A DNA stretch of 64,000 nucleotides from Protonemura montana (lineage: Eukaryota > Arthropoda > Insecta > Plecoptera > Nemouridae): assembly GCA_947568835.1 (NCBI GenBank), contig OX387606.1, forward strand, positions 7,688,001 to 7,752,000, read 5' to 3'. The notes under the pieces are model-generated. The model made no database searches, was not told where the DNA came from, and worked only from the letters and a program-made list of their open reading frames with translations. How positions within the stretch are numbered: position 1 is the stretch's first letter; each line of letters starts with the position of its first letter. The position numbers and the translations under genes were made by a program. This document shows, piece after piece, positions 46,292-60,300 of the stretch.

Positions 46292-46309
46292 TGCTGGTAA
46301 GTATTAGTC

Positions 46310-48420
46310 AAAATAATCAACCAAATTTGAAAGCGAACATCTTGCAAGCTGTCTTTAAAGACGAACGAGGCCGTCGAGACGTACTCTATAAAAAAGGTGG
46401 TTGCGCAAACGTTTCCAATTCATTTCCCGACATACTTGTACACTCTCTTTGTGTTTTAGTCCCAGAATGCAGGCAGATTCATTGGAAACTCAGGCTAGCC
46501 ACGATCGACGGTGACATCGCTTATGAGATTTATTAGCAGAGTAGATTCCACACAAAGCTACTCGATATAAAAGAGCAAAAAAATGTGCCATACGAACAAA
46601 TTGGCTTGGTATCCGTGCGGGCAGTCGTCATCTATGACGAATGACAGTGAATGGTCAATCGACGGAAGTTATCCTTCTAATCAGAGGCTAATTTATAAGT
46701 GGTCAAGTCGGATTGGCGACTTTCAGACGCATTTTAAAGAAAGGGAGACCGCAAAAAAATGAATGTCGAGCATTTGACGAGACGATCGGTGTCCAGAAAG
46801 CGGTTCTTGGTCCACGGGTTACGCAAGTTCCGCGCGCCGTCAGGTGCAGAGCAACGACCTGAAATAATCAATCAATTGAAATACACCAGCACAAAGTTTT
46901 GTGATATTAATGAGTAACCTTTTGTTGCCGAAATTCGATCCTCGGACGGCCAGTGAATGCACATAGGTAGTAATAATAACATAATTAGATAGAAGCAGCG
47001 CGCAAGCTTGAAAGGGAAGGTATTATTCGAACTTTTCGAGCTGCGCCAATTTGCTAAAGTATGCATCAAGTATGCAAAAGAAACTGATTGCCTGTACCTT
47101 AATCATTTATCATCTGTGATCAGTTATGACACTGTAAAAAAATCAGCTTCGGAGCTATAATCGCTTGCTAAAAGCTTATTGCTTTATAGATTTTATTTTA
47201 ATATCACGGAAATGAAAACAGGGAAATTTTCATCTCCAATGCCATCATGCTTTCATCACCACGAGATTTAAATCATGGATGCAATTTAGACTGTAACGGA
47301 TAAATTAATGAGCATGGGTCACAATGCGACCCTTACCAAACATGTGTGGATATGCTTTTCAAAAATGAAGCAACATGACATATTAGTGTTTCTCATCATA
47401 ATGATGCATATTTTAATTATATGCATGCAATATCTTGTATGTATCGTTTAAGTGCCAAGGCGTGTTTTCCACACTTTCATATACAAATTTATATAAACCC
47501 GACTTCACGTTCATGATAAATGAATCAAGGTCGGCCTTATAACGAGACACTGTTCTACAAAATTGCGAGTGAATTAAATTAATGACTAGGAAAGCATAAA
47601 TCAATAAAAAATCTGTCGAGACATGGTTCATGCATATGTTCCTGCGTGCAGGTTCTTAAACAAAAAATGAACAGTAAAACTATCCTCCCGGTATTGCACT
47701 GCAACCGATTTTTTTTCCGTAGCTTTGGCACACCGTTATAATACAACCAAACGTTCGAAGATGTAGATATTCAAATGGCGGCATCGCGTGGAATGTTTGA
47801 GTAAATCAACTGATAGACACCTGAAAGTCGGTGGGCGCTAGATGCGTGGACCACGAGGTGAGAGCCGCTAACTCTCTTGGACACTGTCCATCTCGACCGC
47901 TCACGTCTCAATTATCACAGCGCACGGACAGGATAAGTACTTATAGTTGTTGTTTCTTCTCTCGCCGAGTCAATTGGAACGACGGGTGAAGGCATTAAGC
48001 GCCGGCGTCACGACGCCACGCCGTTGAAATATCGTGTGGTAGACGCCGACGCACGTGGTCGAGCGTCCCATCTGGAGCGTCATTTGTTTGTCGCTAAGAG
48101 ATGCGTCGTGTGAGACGACGACGTCGACGCATTCGTTGTCCGCTTCACGGAAATAAGAGGGAAACGGCGTCTCTTTTCTAGGCACCGTTTGGTCGAGAAA
48201 ATTAGTCTGCAAATTTATATCATGTTTGCATATTCCTCGGAAGTGTATTGAGGACATGTAAAAATTAAAACTGTTCAATCAGGCAAAATAAATTACACGA
48301 CGCGTACCGCCGTGTATATTGTATCGTGCTAATTACCAGCTGTACTCTACGACGAATATTTTTGGTCCCGCTTGTCTTACAGGAAAACTCTAATTATAAT
48401 TCCTTTATGACAATGTGTAA
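46310..48420. other. Gene-poor stretch
   Basis: Nothing recognised; AT-rich, with short CpG-rich bases near 48000-48180. Confidence 0.5.
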
Positions 48421-48910
48421 CCGCCTACAACCAACACGCGAGAATCTTCGGACGCACACATTCCAACTGATCCCATTTCTCTGAAGGTGGCCTCGCGGCG
48501 TTGCTAGGAATTTCCTGCCCGTCGAGTAATAAACACCCCGAGCTCACAAGGAGCGGGCCCAAAGTGTGTCGCTTTTTGCGCCGTGGTGCCGGGCAGGGCC
48601 GAGGAGCCCGCATCGTGTGGGTGACCGCACCGCACGCAATCTGTCCCGCCGCCGCCGCCGCCGCGTCGTTGTCACAGTTCGCCTTGGTCATCGGCCAGAC
48701 GAAGTACCCGACGGGGGGACTGCTCGCCGAGAGGCGTGCGTTTCTGCGTCTCATTATAAATTAGCAGTTAGAACGCCAACAAATTAAAATACAGTCTCGG
48801 TCGCGTTTCAGATGACGCGAAGGCAGGCAGTCAGGCAGGAGCATCACCTACGCCCGCCATGCCTAGCGACGACATTCAGGTGCTTTGACATGTTTGGACG
48901 GACGCCATGA
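48421..48910. other. CpG-rich block
   Basis: Contains the GCC repeat and open frames in both directions. After a TTTCAG at 48811-48816 a short open frame reads acidic and Ala/Ser/Pro-rich, but no donor follows. A promoter-like island is the simplest reading. Confidence 0.3.
48646..48664. repeat. Short (GCC)n repeat
   Basis: About six GCC units inside the GC-rich patch at 48.5-48.7 kb. Confidence 0.85.
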
Positions 48911-49586
48911 TCGTGTCACGATTGGCGAACAATGCTGGCATTGCGGTAATTGTATGGATTCCGCTGTTTTTATTACTGAAAAATATTTCCCTGATGAGAT
49001 TATTAAGTCTAAGAAATTATTTTAAATAGAATAAAGGGCGGCGATTGTGTAAGACATGGGATGGATAAGTGTTTCTTTCACAGATGTTGTCGTGGGTTTA
49101 TTATTGATGTGCAGAGCCAACGTTCTGCAGCCATGCGCTCGGTTTGAGCTGTCGTTTACGTTTCTTACGTTGGCACGAAACTCCCTTCTTCAGGTGAAAG
49201 AATTATCCATCGCGGACAGACAAGAAACCAGCCAGCCACGGAACAAGCTATTCAATCAATCACATCAGCCATCAGGCTCGATGGATATAAGTTAGAATGG
49301 AGTTTACGCGTTTGCATCACACGGCTGCAAGTTTCTTGAACATTTGCATGGGAGAGCGATTAGCCACGAAGTAGTTGTGCTGTCGATGGGGCCGCAAGGT
49401 GCACTGACGGTCTTTGTTTGATCACTCGCCAGTGCAGTGATGCACTCTGCTGCCGATGCACTGCCTGTCGGTTGGCGAAGTACACCATTATCGACGGCCT
49501 CGGATGGCGGCCCGTTTAGGATCGCGATCCAGTTTCGTGACTTCACTGAAACCACCTGTTTCACCCGAAATGAGGCACAAGGTGTG

Positions 49587-49607
49587 GAGAGAGAGAGAGA
49601 GAGAGAA
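49587..49607. repeat. (GA)n microsatellite
   Basis: About nine GA units with an interrupted extension. Confidence 0.9.
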
Positions 49608-52600
49608 GAGAGGCGGCTGTGAAACTCCTGGAGGAAAAGATCACCTGCAGAAGATGACTTCGACCTCCGGCCGATCATCTACGGTCAGGGCGACTCGACA
49701 CCGCGAAGATGATCAAAGTAACGAGCTAAATTTTAAACCACAATTCCCTTGCTGATGGTCGGCGAGTAATGCAGATGTCCACGGCGTGGCGTGGAACGCT
49801 ATGAGGGCTTCGTAACTCGAGCTCGCGAGGCGTGCAGGTGGATATCCCCGTTTCGGTCACTATTACTTAATTCCTCCAGCTAACGCGCGGCGTTGTTCGT
49901 ATCTAACGAGAGTGATGGATCATGCGAGATCGTATGCCGACCGGCCATCATATTTGTATAATCCAGCAGCCTTCAGGTATCGAGGGACCGAGTTTGGCAC
50001 GTGAGCTGGCCATGCCTCTCGCAGCTGCTCGCCGTCGCGCGAGGAATCTCGTCGCTCGCGACCGCTCACGCGATTCACTTGGTACACCCTCAAGTCGTAT
50101 TTACAATAATTTGTACATAAAATTACCTATAATGGTCCAGCTCGGATGGCGCGCTCGAGAGTGATAAATTATCGACCGAACCCCGAAAATATGATTGCCG
50201 TCGACGTGGTGGCCTTTCCGTGAGGCGGGGAAGTACACACAGGTTAACACACATCACACAGGTTCCATTGCCCTCCTGACGAAGGTGCCAAGTACAAACA
50301 CCTTTCGGATCAAGGAATTTTTCCACCTGCTGTGATTAGTATACGTCGATGAATGAGAGACGTGTAAAGTCTGTCGTGCGCAAAAAGCCACGAACAAAAT
50401 ATCACGTCCCTCCGAGTGAAGGAAGATCCATCATGAAAGTTTAGAAAGCGTATCAGAGTAATGCCGTAATGGGCTGGAATGACCCGGGCGAGCAGGCGGG
50501 CGGGCTTATTTGTATATCTGTCCGCCAACCCGCTGAGACCAACGCATCAACCGAACCCGAGCACACAGTCGGTTTTCCAGACAGAACGCCGCGAAACCGC
50601 TATGCGAGAGACTGTGTGAAAGAAAGTAGAATGATGATGAACAGTGAATGACTTCGGTTCTGCATGTCGATGCGTGTAATTCATTACTAACTCCTGCATT
50701 CACGTGTCACTCATGCCTCACATATCGTTAATAACGCAGGTAACATTGGCAGATCCGATCGAACGCTGGTGTCACGTGTACGCCATTCAACGCGTAGCGG
50801 CGCCGATCTTTTAGCCGCCCCGTCTAATAACTTATTACCATTTCATAACGTGCAATAGTGCAGTGCAGTAGCTGTCGGTTCAAACCAAATCAACGCTCAA
50901 AATCAGTCGCTAAGTTAGTATGCGCGTGTTACGGCGGCGGATTTGGTTACTAACAAGTAACAACGTATAGTTTAGGTACTTCCCACGTACGTATAGGTTA
51001 CTTCCAATAGGAATTGCTAGCGTGCGGTGGCAAAAAAGTGTCAGTGGACAGTTAGGGTGACGAGCGTAGATGGGAGAATGGTTTTCCATGCAGCAGGACA
51101 CAATCCTGCATAATCCTATGAGAGATCGTTGATTGTGCTGTCGCGGTCAGAAACTGTCGGCGACGACGTTTGTCATGGCTCCCGTGCTGCGTGCAACGGT
51201 TGCATCGACTCGATTCGGACACAACAAAGTTGCGCCGCGGAATTGCATATATGAATTGAAGTGGACGATTGCAGGCTCTACGTCGAAGAATTATCGCAAC
51301 AGGTTTGGGCAGAATATAGTCTACGCTTTGAAACGCGGTCCTCCGTGGCGCTCCGTCAACGGCAACCCACACGAATGGCAGTCGTATGTTACAGATAAAA
51401 GAGTGGAGTTCGCATGGAGCTAAGAAATCGTCTCACGTCGGCGTCTTCTCTTCGTGTCCCGGCTTATCCCTCCCACTACTCGGCTCCCACATTACATACA
51501 ATACAATATGCAGATTGATCGTCGCTGCTTCCATTGTCGATCTTTAAATCCTACTATAGTTTTTTTTTTTATACTGTAATGAACGGGTTGATTCTCCAAA
51601 ATTTATAGGTACAGCTTCTTTGCAGCCTCTAGTTGTCTGTTGGGATAAGATGGATGGGGCTGGTTGTGAAAGAGAAAAGTATGTAGGCAATGGCTGGTTA
51701 TTAGAATAAAGTGTATCGGGGGGAGTCTCCCACTAGTACGGGGTCCCGTGCGTCGGTGTCTAGGTGCTTCAATATGTAGAGCACGTGCTAGCTGCCGAGG
51801 TCCATTATCTCTCCACCCCCATACAAGGAGCTCAATCGAGCGTCTTGAACCCGGTCCCGCTCAACCATGGGCCGCTATTTGAGTCAATATACCATGAGTC
51901 AATGGTCAGCTAATGTTGATCTGCGAGCCAGTAGACTCATGGTGGATCATGGCATGTACACATGGTAAATGTGAGTGAAATAAACGTTTAATAATCGGGA
52001 AAATGGTAATTGAGCTTTTTTTGCATTTGTGGAAGAAGTTTCTGGGATTTCCATAATAAGTCTACTTTTTCGAGTATGTATTCATCCATATAAGACTCGG
52101 CGATCGTATCGAATTCAATACCACTTGTTAAAACGCCTACGTTTGAGAATACCTTGCTTTTAAACACAGACTCCTATCTCTAATGGTTAACTTATTGAGC
52201 GCTTAAAATCGAAGGAAAAATTGGTACGAAGAATGACATGACAGTGACAAAGACTGTCTCTGTGATCAAAGACCTTTTGTTCCCATGATACTCATGAACA
52301 ATCTGCCTCATTTCATTGCTGACTCACAGAGAATAAGGTACTAATTATAATACAATATAAAGTAGGTATAGAGATAGGATTTGTATAGGATAGGTACACC
52401 TTGTTATCGATCATTTAGTATCTTGATTAGCTTCTTGACAATAAATGTTTTGTCACGTTGCTAACATTCATTAAGGCTGCACGACCGTAAGTTAATGCAG
52501 ATAATCAATCTTAAAAATTTGTGTAATTATTTCTTCGGTAACAACTTCAGTTGTATCAAATGCCGCGCGCATGAGAGTTATGAACTATACGTACATGCGA

Positions 52601-55600
52601 ACGAAAATTATATGCTGTCTGATAATGAAACATATCTAGAGTCTCTAATTAGTAATTAAGAGTATTTATTCATTAGTGAAACGTCATTAGTGCGTTTTAT
52701 AATTATTATTCCTGTCAATATTGTGTTATTTCTTGGTCCATTTATTTAAACGGGCGCCATAATTTAATGCGGGACATTTAATGCAATCAGCTAACAGTTG
52801 CACATGAAAAGAGGCTCTTGGTCTCATTTCTGAAAGGTGATACGCCTGTAGTTCATTGCATTTAAACACAACATATGTGCAATGGAAACTGTATGACTGT
52901 ACAGAGAGGTGAATTGAACAGAGCATTTTGAAGGGTAGTAACTCCCTTTAGCGAAACGGTGTAACGCTTCAGAGTTCCTTTGTTCTTGATAAGTTTGAAC
53001 CAACTGTAATGTTTCCTTATGAGATCCGGATTGCTAAATCCACTAGCTAGGTCGTAAGATGGCCAAACCCGACACGAGGCTTATCGAACGTCAAAGAAGA
53101 TGGAAAACCCTCATGGAAAACTGACATTTTTCAATGACAAACTTTTCATAAGAATTACCATGTGCAGTCATAAACTTGAAGCGGACCACAATGCAGGCTG
53201 TTGCAAACAGTACTGAAAAAATTAGAGAACGTTGTGGTCGGGTAAATTGGATATGACGATACGGGCCTCTCAGGAGGGTATACATAGCAGAAAGATGCAA
53301 GTTCGCCAGGAATCAATAATCTGCAAGATGACCCATCAAGGTATCTTCAGCTGTTTCCTCTTTTAGGTGTCATAGTTGTGAATTATCGCCGTCGAATTTT
53401 CCAGCGGGTTGTGACAGATCAAGTGGCCGCGACGAAGTCACGACGCGGGTCCATCGATAATGGGGAGTATTTCCACACTAAGGGACATTGCAGGTGAAAC
53501 AAGATAATCTTTCGCTTATTAATGGATGACTTTTTTCATGAAATATATTCATTTTGTAAAATACAACGCACGAAACCGGTTGTGAAACTAATAGCCGTTG
53601 AATTATGCGCTTGACCAAAGATGACACAGGCAAATGATTGATGCTATTGCTCCATGGTATGTGTTCGGAAAACGTGTCGAAAATAAATTTGTCGCAAGAT
53701 TTCGTTTCGTCCGTCGTGTTGGGCGAATAAGAAACTCTTGGTGACGAACAACTTCGAAGCACTGGGTAAGACACGTTCCGCACAATATTGCGACAGCGTA
53801 TTTTGCAACAATTTATTGCGTGTGCTCGTCGTCCCTGCAGCCCCAGGTGCGTGTACGCGTGTGATTTCGACTGTGATGGCTGCGAGCAGATGCAAGATGG
53901 GCACGTGCCCCTGCTTTAAGCCTCCTTGAGATGTCAATGGGGTTAGCACCAAGCCGAGAGACGAGCGGTCTTTCTTCGGCCTCCTCGCTCACCCCCGCGT
54001 TGAAACCACTGTATACACAACATCGTAACAAGAATCAGCCGAGCAATCACCTAAGCCGCCGTGAAAGGCCGAAAAGAACGTTAAAAAGGTTCCAGGGGCG
54101 TGTGCCGAAATGATGAAAGAGAGTGACGGCGAGGGTGCCGTCGATGAATGGATGAATCGCAAGAAATGCAAGCCGATTTGGAACGGACCATTAAACCGAG
54201 ACGTTGCCATGCGAAATCCAAACGGGCATAAAAGGACAAACAAGGATACATGTGTAAGAATATGAGGCATAATAAGGATTGACAAATAAATCAGGGCAAG
54301 AATAATGACTTGTCGTATTAAGGCGTTGTAGCGAGTGCCTTCGGCGGTTCTGGATGGCAACGGAAACTGGTGGACACCCGGCCGGCGCTCGAACTGCTGA
54401 GAGGAAGGGAGCGGGTGACCGAGGAAATGCACGTCTTCATGGGAACACTGCGCCGAGATTCGATCAATTTATCTAGGTAATTATAACTGTAGATTTTCCG
54501 ATTTGTGATTCGGGGTCCTCGGAGCAGACGCCAATATCCGCCGAGGAATCGTCAATCGCGGTCGCGTGGATGGGTGGCCGTCGTCCAACAGCCATCTCTT
54601 CCTGTTCATCGAAACAAAATAACCTGTACGGCGGAAAAAAACTATCAGATAAGAGATAATTTTGTAGTAGCTAAATCAAACAGCAGCTCGAACATAGCCT
54701 TAAACCTTCCAAAAATTACTTTTAAGCGATCTCTTAGCAAGATGGCTCGCTCTTGGATGTTTGCTATGCTCAAGTGGTAATTTGATGAAACGCTGTTTTT
54801 CTCAGATAATCTATATTCTGGTGGGCACTGCAGATCTATAGCTGCTGCAAAACGACATTGCACGATTAAACTATTATGTAGATATGGAATAAGGTATAGG
54901 TACTACGTCTATGTGTCTTGTTTGTGTGCTGTTGGGTGTGGTTGGGGCCGGGACGAAGGAACGGGACAGGGAACGGGGGTCGGGTGATCGGCGAGATGTG
55001 ACTGATGGGAGCATCGCGAGTGGGATGACAATAACAAGTGCTGATGCCCGCTGCCCGCCGTGGAAGAATCGCCGTTGTCTGCAGAAGACGCGTCCACGGC
55101 GGGTGGTCGCTGGCGAACGCGCTACACTCGCATAGAACACACTCACTTTGCACTCTAATGTCGAGATTTACTTGCACACTGGCTTACAGGGGACGACTCC
55201 GTACGACATCCAGCTCAAAGCTCAGCTGTCACAGAAACGAGTAAACGTGAACGATAATTTGAATACTATTACCGCATTTCGCGCCGTGGCGGTGGTTGGT
55301 GGCGGCGACGCTGTTGGCGCTGTGTGCACGGCTTTAGCTTGTAGGTGTCATCAGGGTCTCTGGCCTCGGCAAACGGGTCGCTCTCAAAGACGTTTCTCAA
55401 GTCCGTTCCTAATCTTTGTCATCTCCATCGTGCTTAATATTTCCCGAACATACTAAACATTTTTTATAATTGGCTATACTCATAAATTAACATTATTTTA
55501 TACGCAATTATTTGCGTGGAGTCGAGATGTTTCTGGAAACATTTGTCGTATATATAATGACACGAGAAATTCAGATGTTTTTAATTGATGATAATATCCA

Positions 55601-57353
55601 TCTAAACTTGTAAATTTAGTTATAACTTTGCGCAGGTAACCCGCGAGCGTGTAAAGATGTGTTCAATTCTCGGTAACGCTTGGTGACGGACGGTCGTTTT
55701 GCGGCTATGCTGGGCACGTAGGTATCGCAGTCGGTGTTTTACATATGTAGGAAATAAAGCCCGTAGGTGTCTTACAACACTGTGATTATCAATACGAATC
55801 CAAATGTAATTCATTCATAAACTTTCCTCGGCTAAGACAAAAAAGAGCATGTATAATTAATTCGTAAGACCAAACCAATTGATAATTCTTTGAGATTGTC
55901 ACCCACGCCAAGGGCACAGAGCGTGTTGTTGGTATTTCCCTAATTCTTGTACGGAATAAATCCAGATCCTGATCTTGTTGTCGTACGAGCAGGGGGGCGG
56001 CCTGGACAGGCTATAAGGACATAGAATGCCATGATACTTATCAAAGATATCTATGACCGTGGGCAAAGCTCACATTCTTCGGTGACGTCTCGACGGAACC
56101 ACCAAATTGACTATTAAAGGCCAGGTTGTTAAATAATTTAAAACAGAGAAAAACAGTTTAATTAAAATTGAATGCGTTGTGATGGTGGTCCACTCCACGG
56201 CAGACGGTCATCAAGTCAGTCTGAAGGATAAATGCCATGCATTCACTCGCAATTTAGGTAAATCAGAATTCTTCATTTATATTATTTAGAAAGCTCATGC
56301 TAATTTATTTTAAGCTCAAATTCGACATCATGGAAAGACGTTAATCCATCCATCAGTCAGTTCATCTAACGGTAATCAGAAACATATCTCACGTCGGTCC
56401 TCGTCGATCGGCTGCCTTATGGTGTTAACGCGATTAAAAAGCAATTTGTAAGGAAGGCCGGTGCGGCCGGACGGGATGGACCATGGATGTTGCCGGTGGG
56501 ATGGAGAATGTCCCTCGCGCTCTTCAGCTGCAGCAAGTGGTAATGCTGATCGCAAGTCGGCGGCGGACGCGATTTGCCTTGTCATTTGAGTTAACCGACA
56601 GATTCGTGGACCGAAGCGACCAGATTGCCTGCACCAAAAATCGCAGACTTTGTTCATTTTCGCTAATTGAGCCTCCGCCAGTGTTTCGAAAGATGCGATA
56701 TCTTTCACGTAGAAATCGTCGAAAACTACAGATGAACATCTGACTTTACGCCAACGACCTCAAGGCATGCTGCTAAAATTTGTTCATCGCAATAAAAATT
56801 ATATGTCTGCAGTCTCGAGTTGAGAGCAGCAATAGAGCAATAAAAAAAAAACCGTTCGTTCATGCCCAGAAGACAGCGATTATTTAAATCCATCCACCGT
56901 GATTGATCTTTAGCAATTTAATTGACTAATTTACTTAGCTATGCAATAATAATCAGAGTCCGACCGAGATGTTGACAAACACGTCTACATGGCAAATTGA
57001 AAACTCTGCCATCGATTACCGTCAGTCAATCTCTGTGCGCGGCTACGGAACACTGACCACAAGATAAAAACTCGCCAAACACTATTTTATTCGCCGACGA
57101 TAATAATGAATTTTAATAAAAACGTAAATGTAGCTAGTTTCCAAGGGCCATCAATCAATAGGCAGTTATCTTGTCGCGAGTCAAGCTATGGCGAGAGCTT
57201 AGCGATACATGTTGCACTTTGCTGCAAGTACGATGAGGCAAAAAGACAATAGGACAAGGCTGGATGCAACCGTGAACTTTACAGCGGCTGTACACGAAAA
57301 CAAAGATTGATAAGCCAAATTAATGTCAGATTCGTTTGGCATCGGGCCTTTGT

Positions 57354-57369
57354 ACACACACACACACAC
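57354..57369. repeat. (AC)n microsatellite
   Basis: Eight AC units. Confidence 0.88.
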
Positions 57370-60300
57370 CGGTGCATGCACAACGCTTGTAATAGACCTG
57401 TCTCGTGGTCGCGAGCAGCGTCATTGGTTCATTTCGGCGTGTCGACAAGCCGAGATGTACATAAATGCATCTTCGTATAATTGCGTTCACCTTCGTGAAC
57501 ACACTACAATAAACATGCCAGACTTGTGTCTTTGCGTTTGAAAAGCGTAATCATTTGCACATAATTAGGACAAAAAATTAATTAATTGCATTGCAAGATG
57601 TTTTTATTAACACTTAAAAGCGAAAGATGTGAGATGGCTTCTTTGGTGGCAAGAAATAACCATGAGCAAGTGGGCTTGAAATTAGTATTTCGTTTGTTAA
57701 GCTTTACATTTATTTGATTGTTTATTCAGTTAAGTGAATCGTGTCGCTTTTGACGGCAAATATGGATGGTCCATTCCATTGATACATGTTAGACAGTGTG
57801 ATTTTCGCAATGACAGCAATTGTTTTAACTCTTCAAACAGACAAAAGTTTAAAGAGTAAAGTGTAGGAAGTCGGGATATAGCCATTATCTGAGAAACAAG
57901 TGCATAAACGCCTGTGCCAAGTGCGCTGGCCTCATTGCAATGCCGATGCAACCGGGGTCTCCCCCCCAACTCGATAAATTTAAAAGAGAATGGAAGGAAT
58001 TGTATGTATTTTTACAATGCCCCAAAAATTCCTGTTTTGAATGTGTTTACTCGATTCAGACCGCGACGTGCATGGTGCGGCGAATAAAATGCACGAATTG
58101 TTTCACTATTATTACCGCGGACTCCTGCAAGACACGGCACGTTATATGGTACACAGACTTCAGGTACTCGACCAGTAAGACACCATCACGGCGTATATGT
58201 AGGGTTAATGGACTTGATCAGCATATTATTATAAGGTTATTACTTATTGCCCAGCTGTTCGGTGTGAAATTGAATAGCTGCGAGGTGTGCCTTGAGCTTC
58301 CGAGAAATATTGGTATAAACTCATAAGAAATAACCCTTTTTTTGAACAGATTGATAGGCTATATAACAACTTTGAATAAAAATATGTCTGCCTGTTAACT
58401 TCTCATCTCTATGATCGTAGCAAATCAGATACATCTATTTACATCTTAACCTGCAGTAATCTTATTTTCCAGACATTGTAATACTGAATCTAAGAGAATT
58501 TCTGTCTCTGATATGTTCTCTAACAATGATATTTAATCGATTGTTGAACCCGTTCTTGACCTATCTCAATCTGTAACCGGTGCCAAAAGAATGGCGATGG
58601 CTGACAGTCCACGAAAAGTCACGATTTTTGTCGCCTGTTATTAGCACTTGACGCTGCCTGCTCCTGCAATCATGAATACCTACACGTGCACAGGTAACGC
58701 AAATACGCATGCGATTTTTCTATATCAGGTTGATAAGTTAGTGCCCCTGAGAAGCTGTCGTGGGCGTAAAGCGAGAGAGAGATCTTGGCCATAATAATGA
58801 TAATAATAATATGCAGACAAGTTGTATGGCTACCGTCACTTCGGGCCTTACGTTATTCGTTTGCCATAAGTTACGTTTATTGCATTATTATGAAAGCATT
58901 ATAATTATTGTACCATTATTAAAATTATTACTCAGTTAATCATACAATAGACGACGTCATAATTAGCATAATTGTTTATGCATCGAGAGATGTCATAAAA
59001 AATTATTGGAAAACGTCCTGACAGCAATTATTAGTGAGGACTGTTGCAAGCCTCAAGTTACAGCCTAGTAGGTAACCAGCTGGATGGAGGTGCCGGATTT
59101 CAAGAAAGCGCAGTAAAGGGCAGAAGACGGCACACCTACTCTCAATTTTACCGTAAGAAATAGAGTGGTTTTGTTTCTTCTAAACGGGCTGTGAGGCATA
59201 TTGTGCTAAATTATTAAAAACTACCCTAGAAGACGGTCTGCAAGTACCTGTCTGATATAAGATCAAATTCCACTCTCATGGTAACTCTCGGTACGGTAGA
59301 CTTATTTTTACATCGAATTAAAATAAGCACAGTCGATGCGCAATTGCAACGTGTTAACACCTAGCGAGTTTCCTTTTGTTTTTCTATTGAAAGAATATTT
59401 TCAACGAGGAATAAATACCGGTCGTCGGCGTCGCGCTCGGTCAGTTAATAATTGTCGAGCGCCAGTGAAGGGTGGCAATTGGCCACCGCTTCCATGCGGC
59501 GTCGTCGGCAGCTGCATAATAACATTCCGTCTCGAAGCTTGCGCGATTGTCACACACATGCTAAATCAAGTCTGCCTTGCTATGGTGTCGACTCTTTCTT
59601 TTTGTTGCATCGCTGGATGCTGCACTGAGATTTGTTAAGTCACGGACAGGGAAAGAATCAATAGGAGCCGGTCTCCATCACACACATTGCTCGGCGACTT
59701 CGAGAAAAATCTCTCGAAATGTTTGTTGCCGGTGATTTGCGTATGTAAATGAAAGGCTTTGTCGAGTACTTTGATATTTTACGATTTATAATTAAGGAAA
59801 ATAAATATAAACGATAGTTAGCGGGGTTATTTTATGATATTTTCTAAATAAAAAAATGTGCTGAGAGTAAATTTTTCTTGTATCTATATACGTGTGAAAA
59901 CGTGATAGTTGTAAGAAGGTATATAAGTATTCAATAAAGCAATTTATCTCGTTGCTGTTTAATAGTTCAAGTCACTTCAATAAGTGATTGAAAACAGCTA
60001 AATGAAACCGATAAAGTTAGCAACATATTATTGATTGATATCTCCATTTGAATCTGGTTAATGAGCTGCAGTGCGCATGGAAGATAGCTGGAAAGTCCAA
60101 CGGACTTTTCAGGGTGTGAGTGGACTTTTCAGTAGCTTCCCGAGTGTTTATTGTACGGGTGAAGTTAAGTGGCCGACTTTTTTTTTTAATTCTATACCTC
60201 CTGTGACGGTCATCCGCATCTCTAATCAGCACGTAAAGCAAGTGCGTATGCCTGAGAAGAGGATAAAAAGGAGACCAAGCACCTTGCTCTCTGCCCAGTC

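Noticed and set aside
60155..60180. Further 5S-like match (GTGAAGTTAAGTGGCCG)
   Set aside because: Only about eight bases agree with the 5S core and neither flanking 5S block is present.
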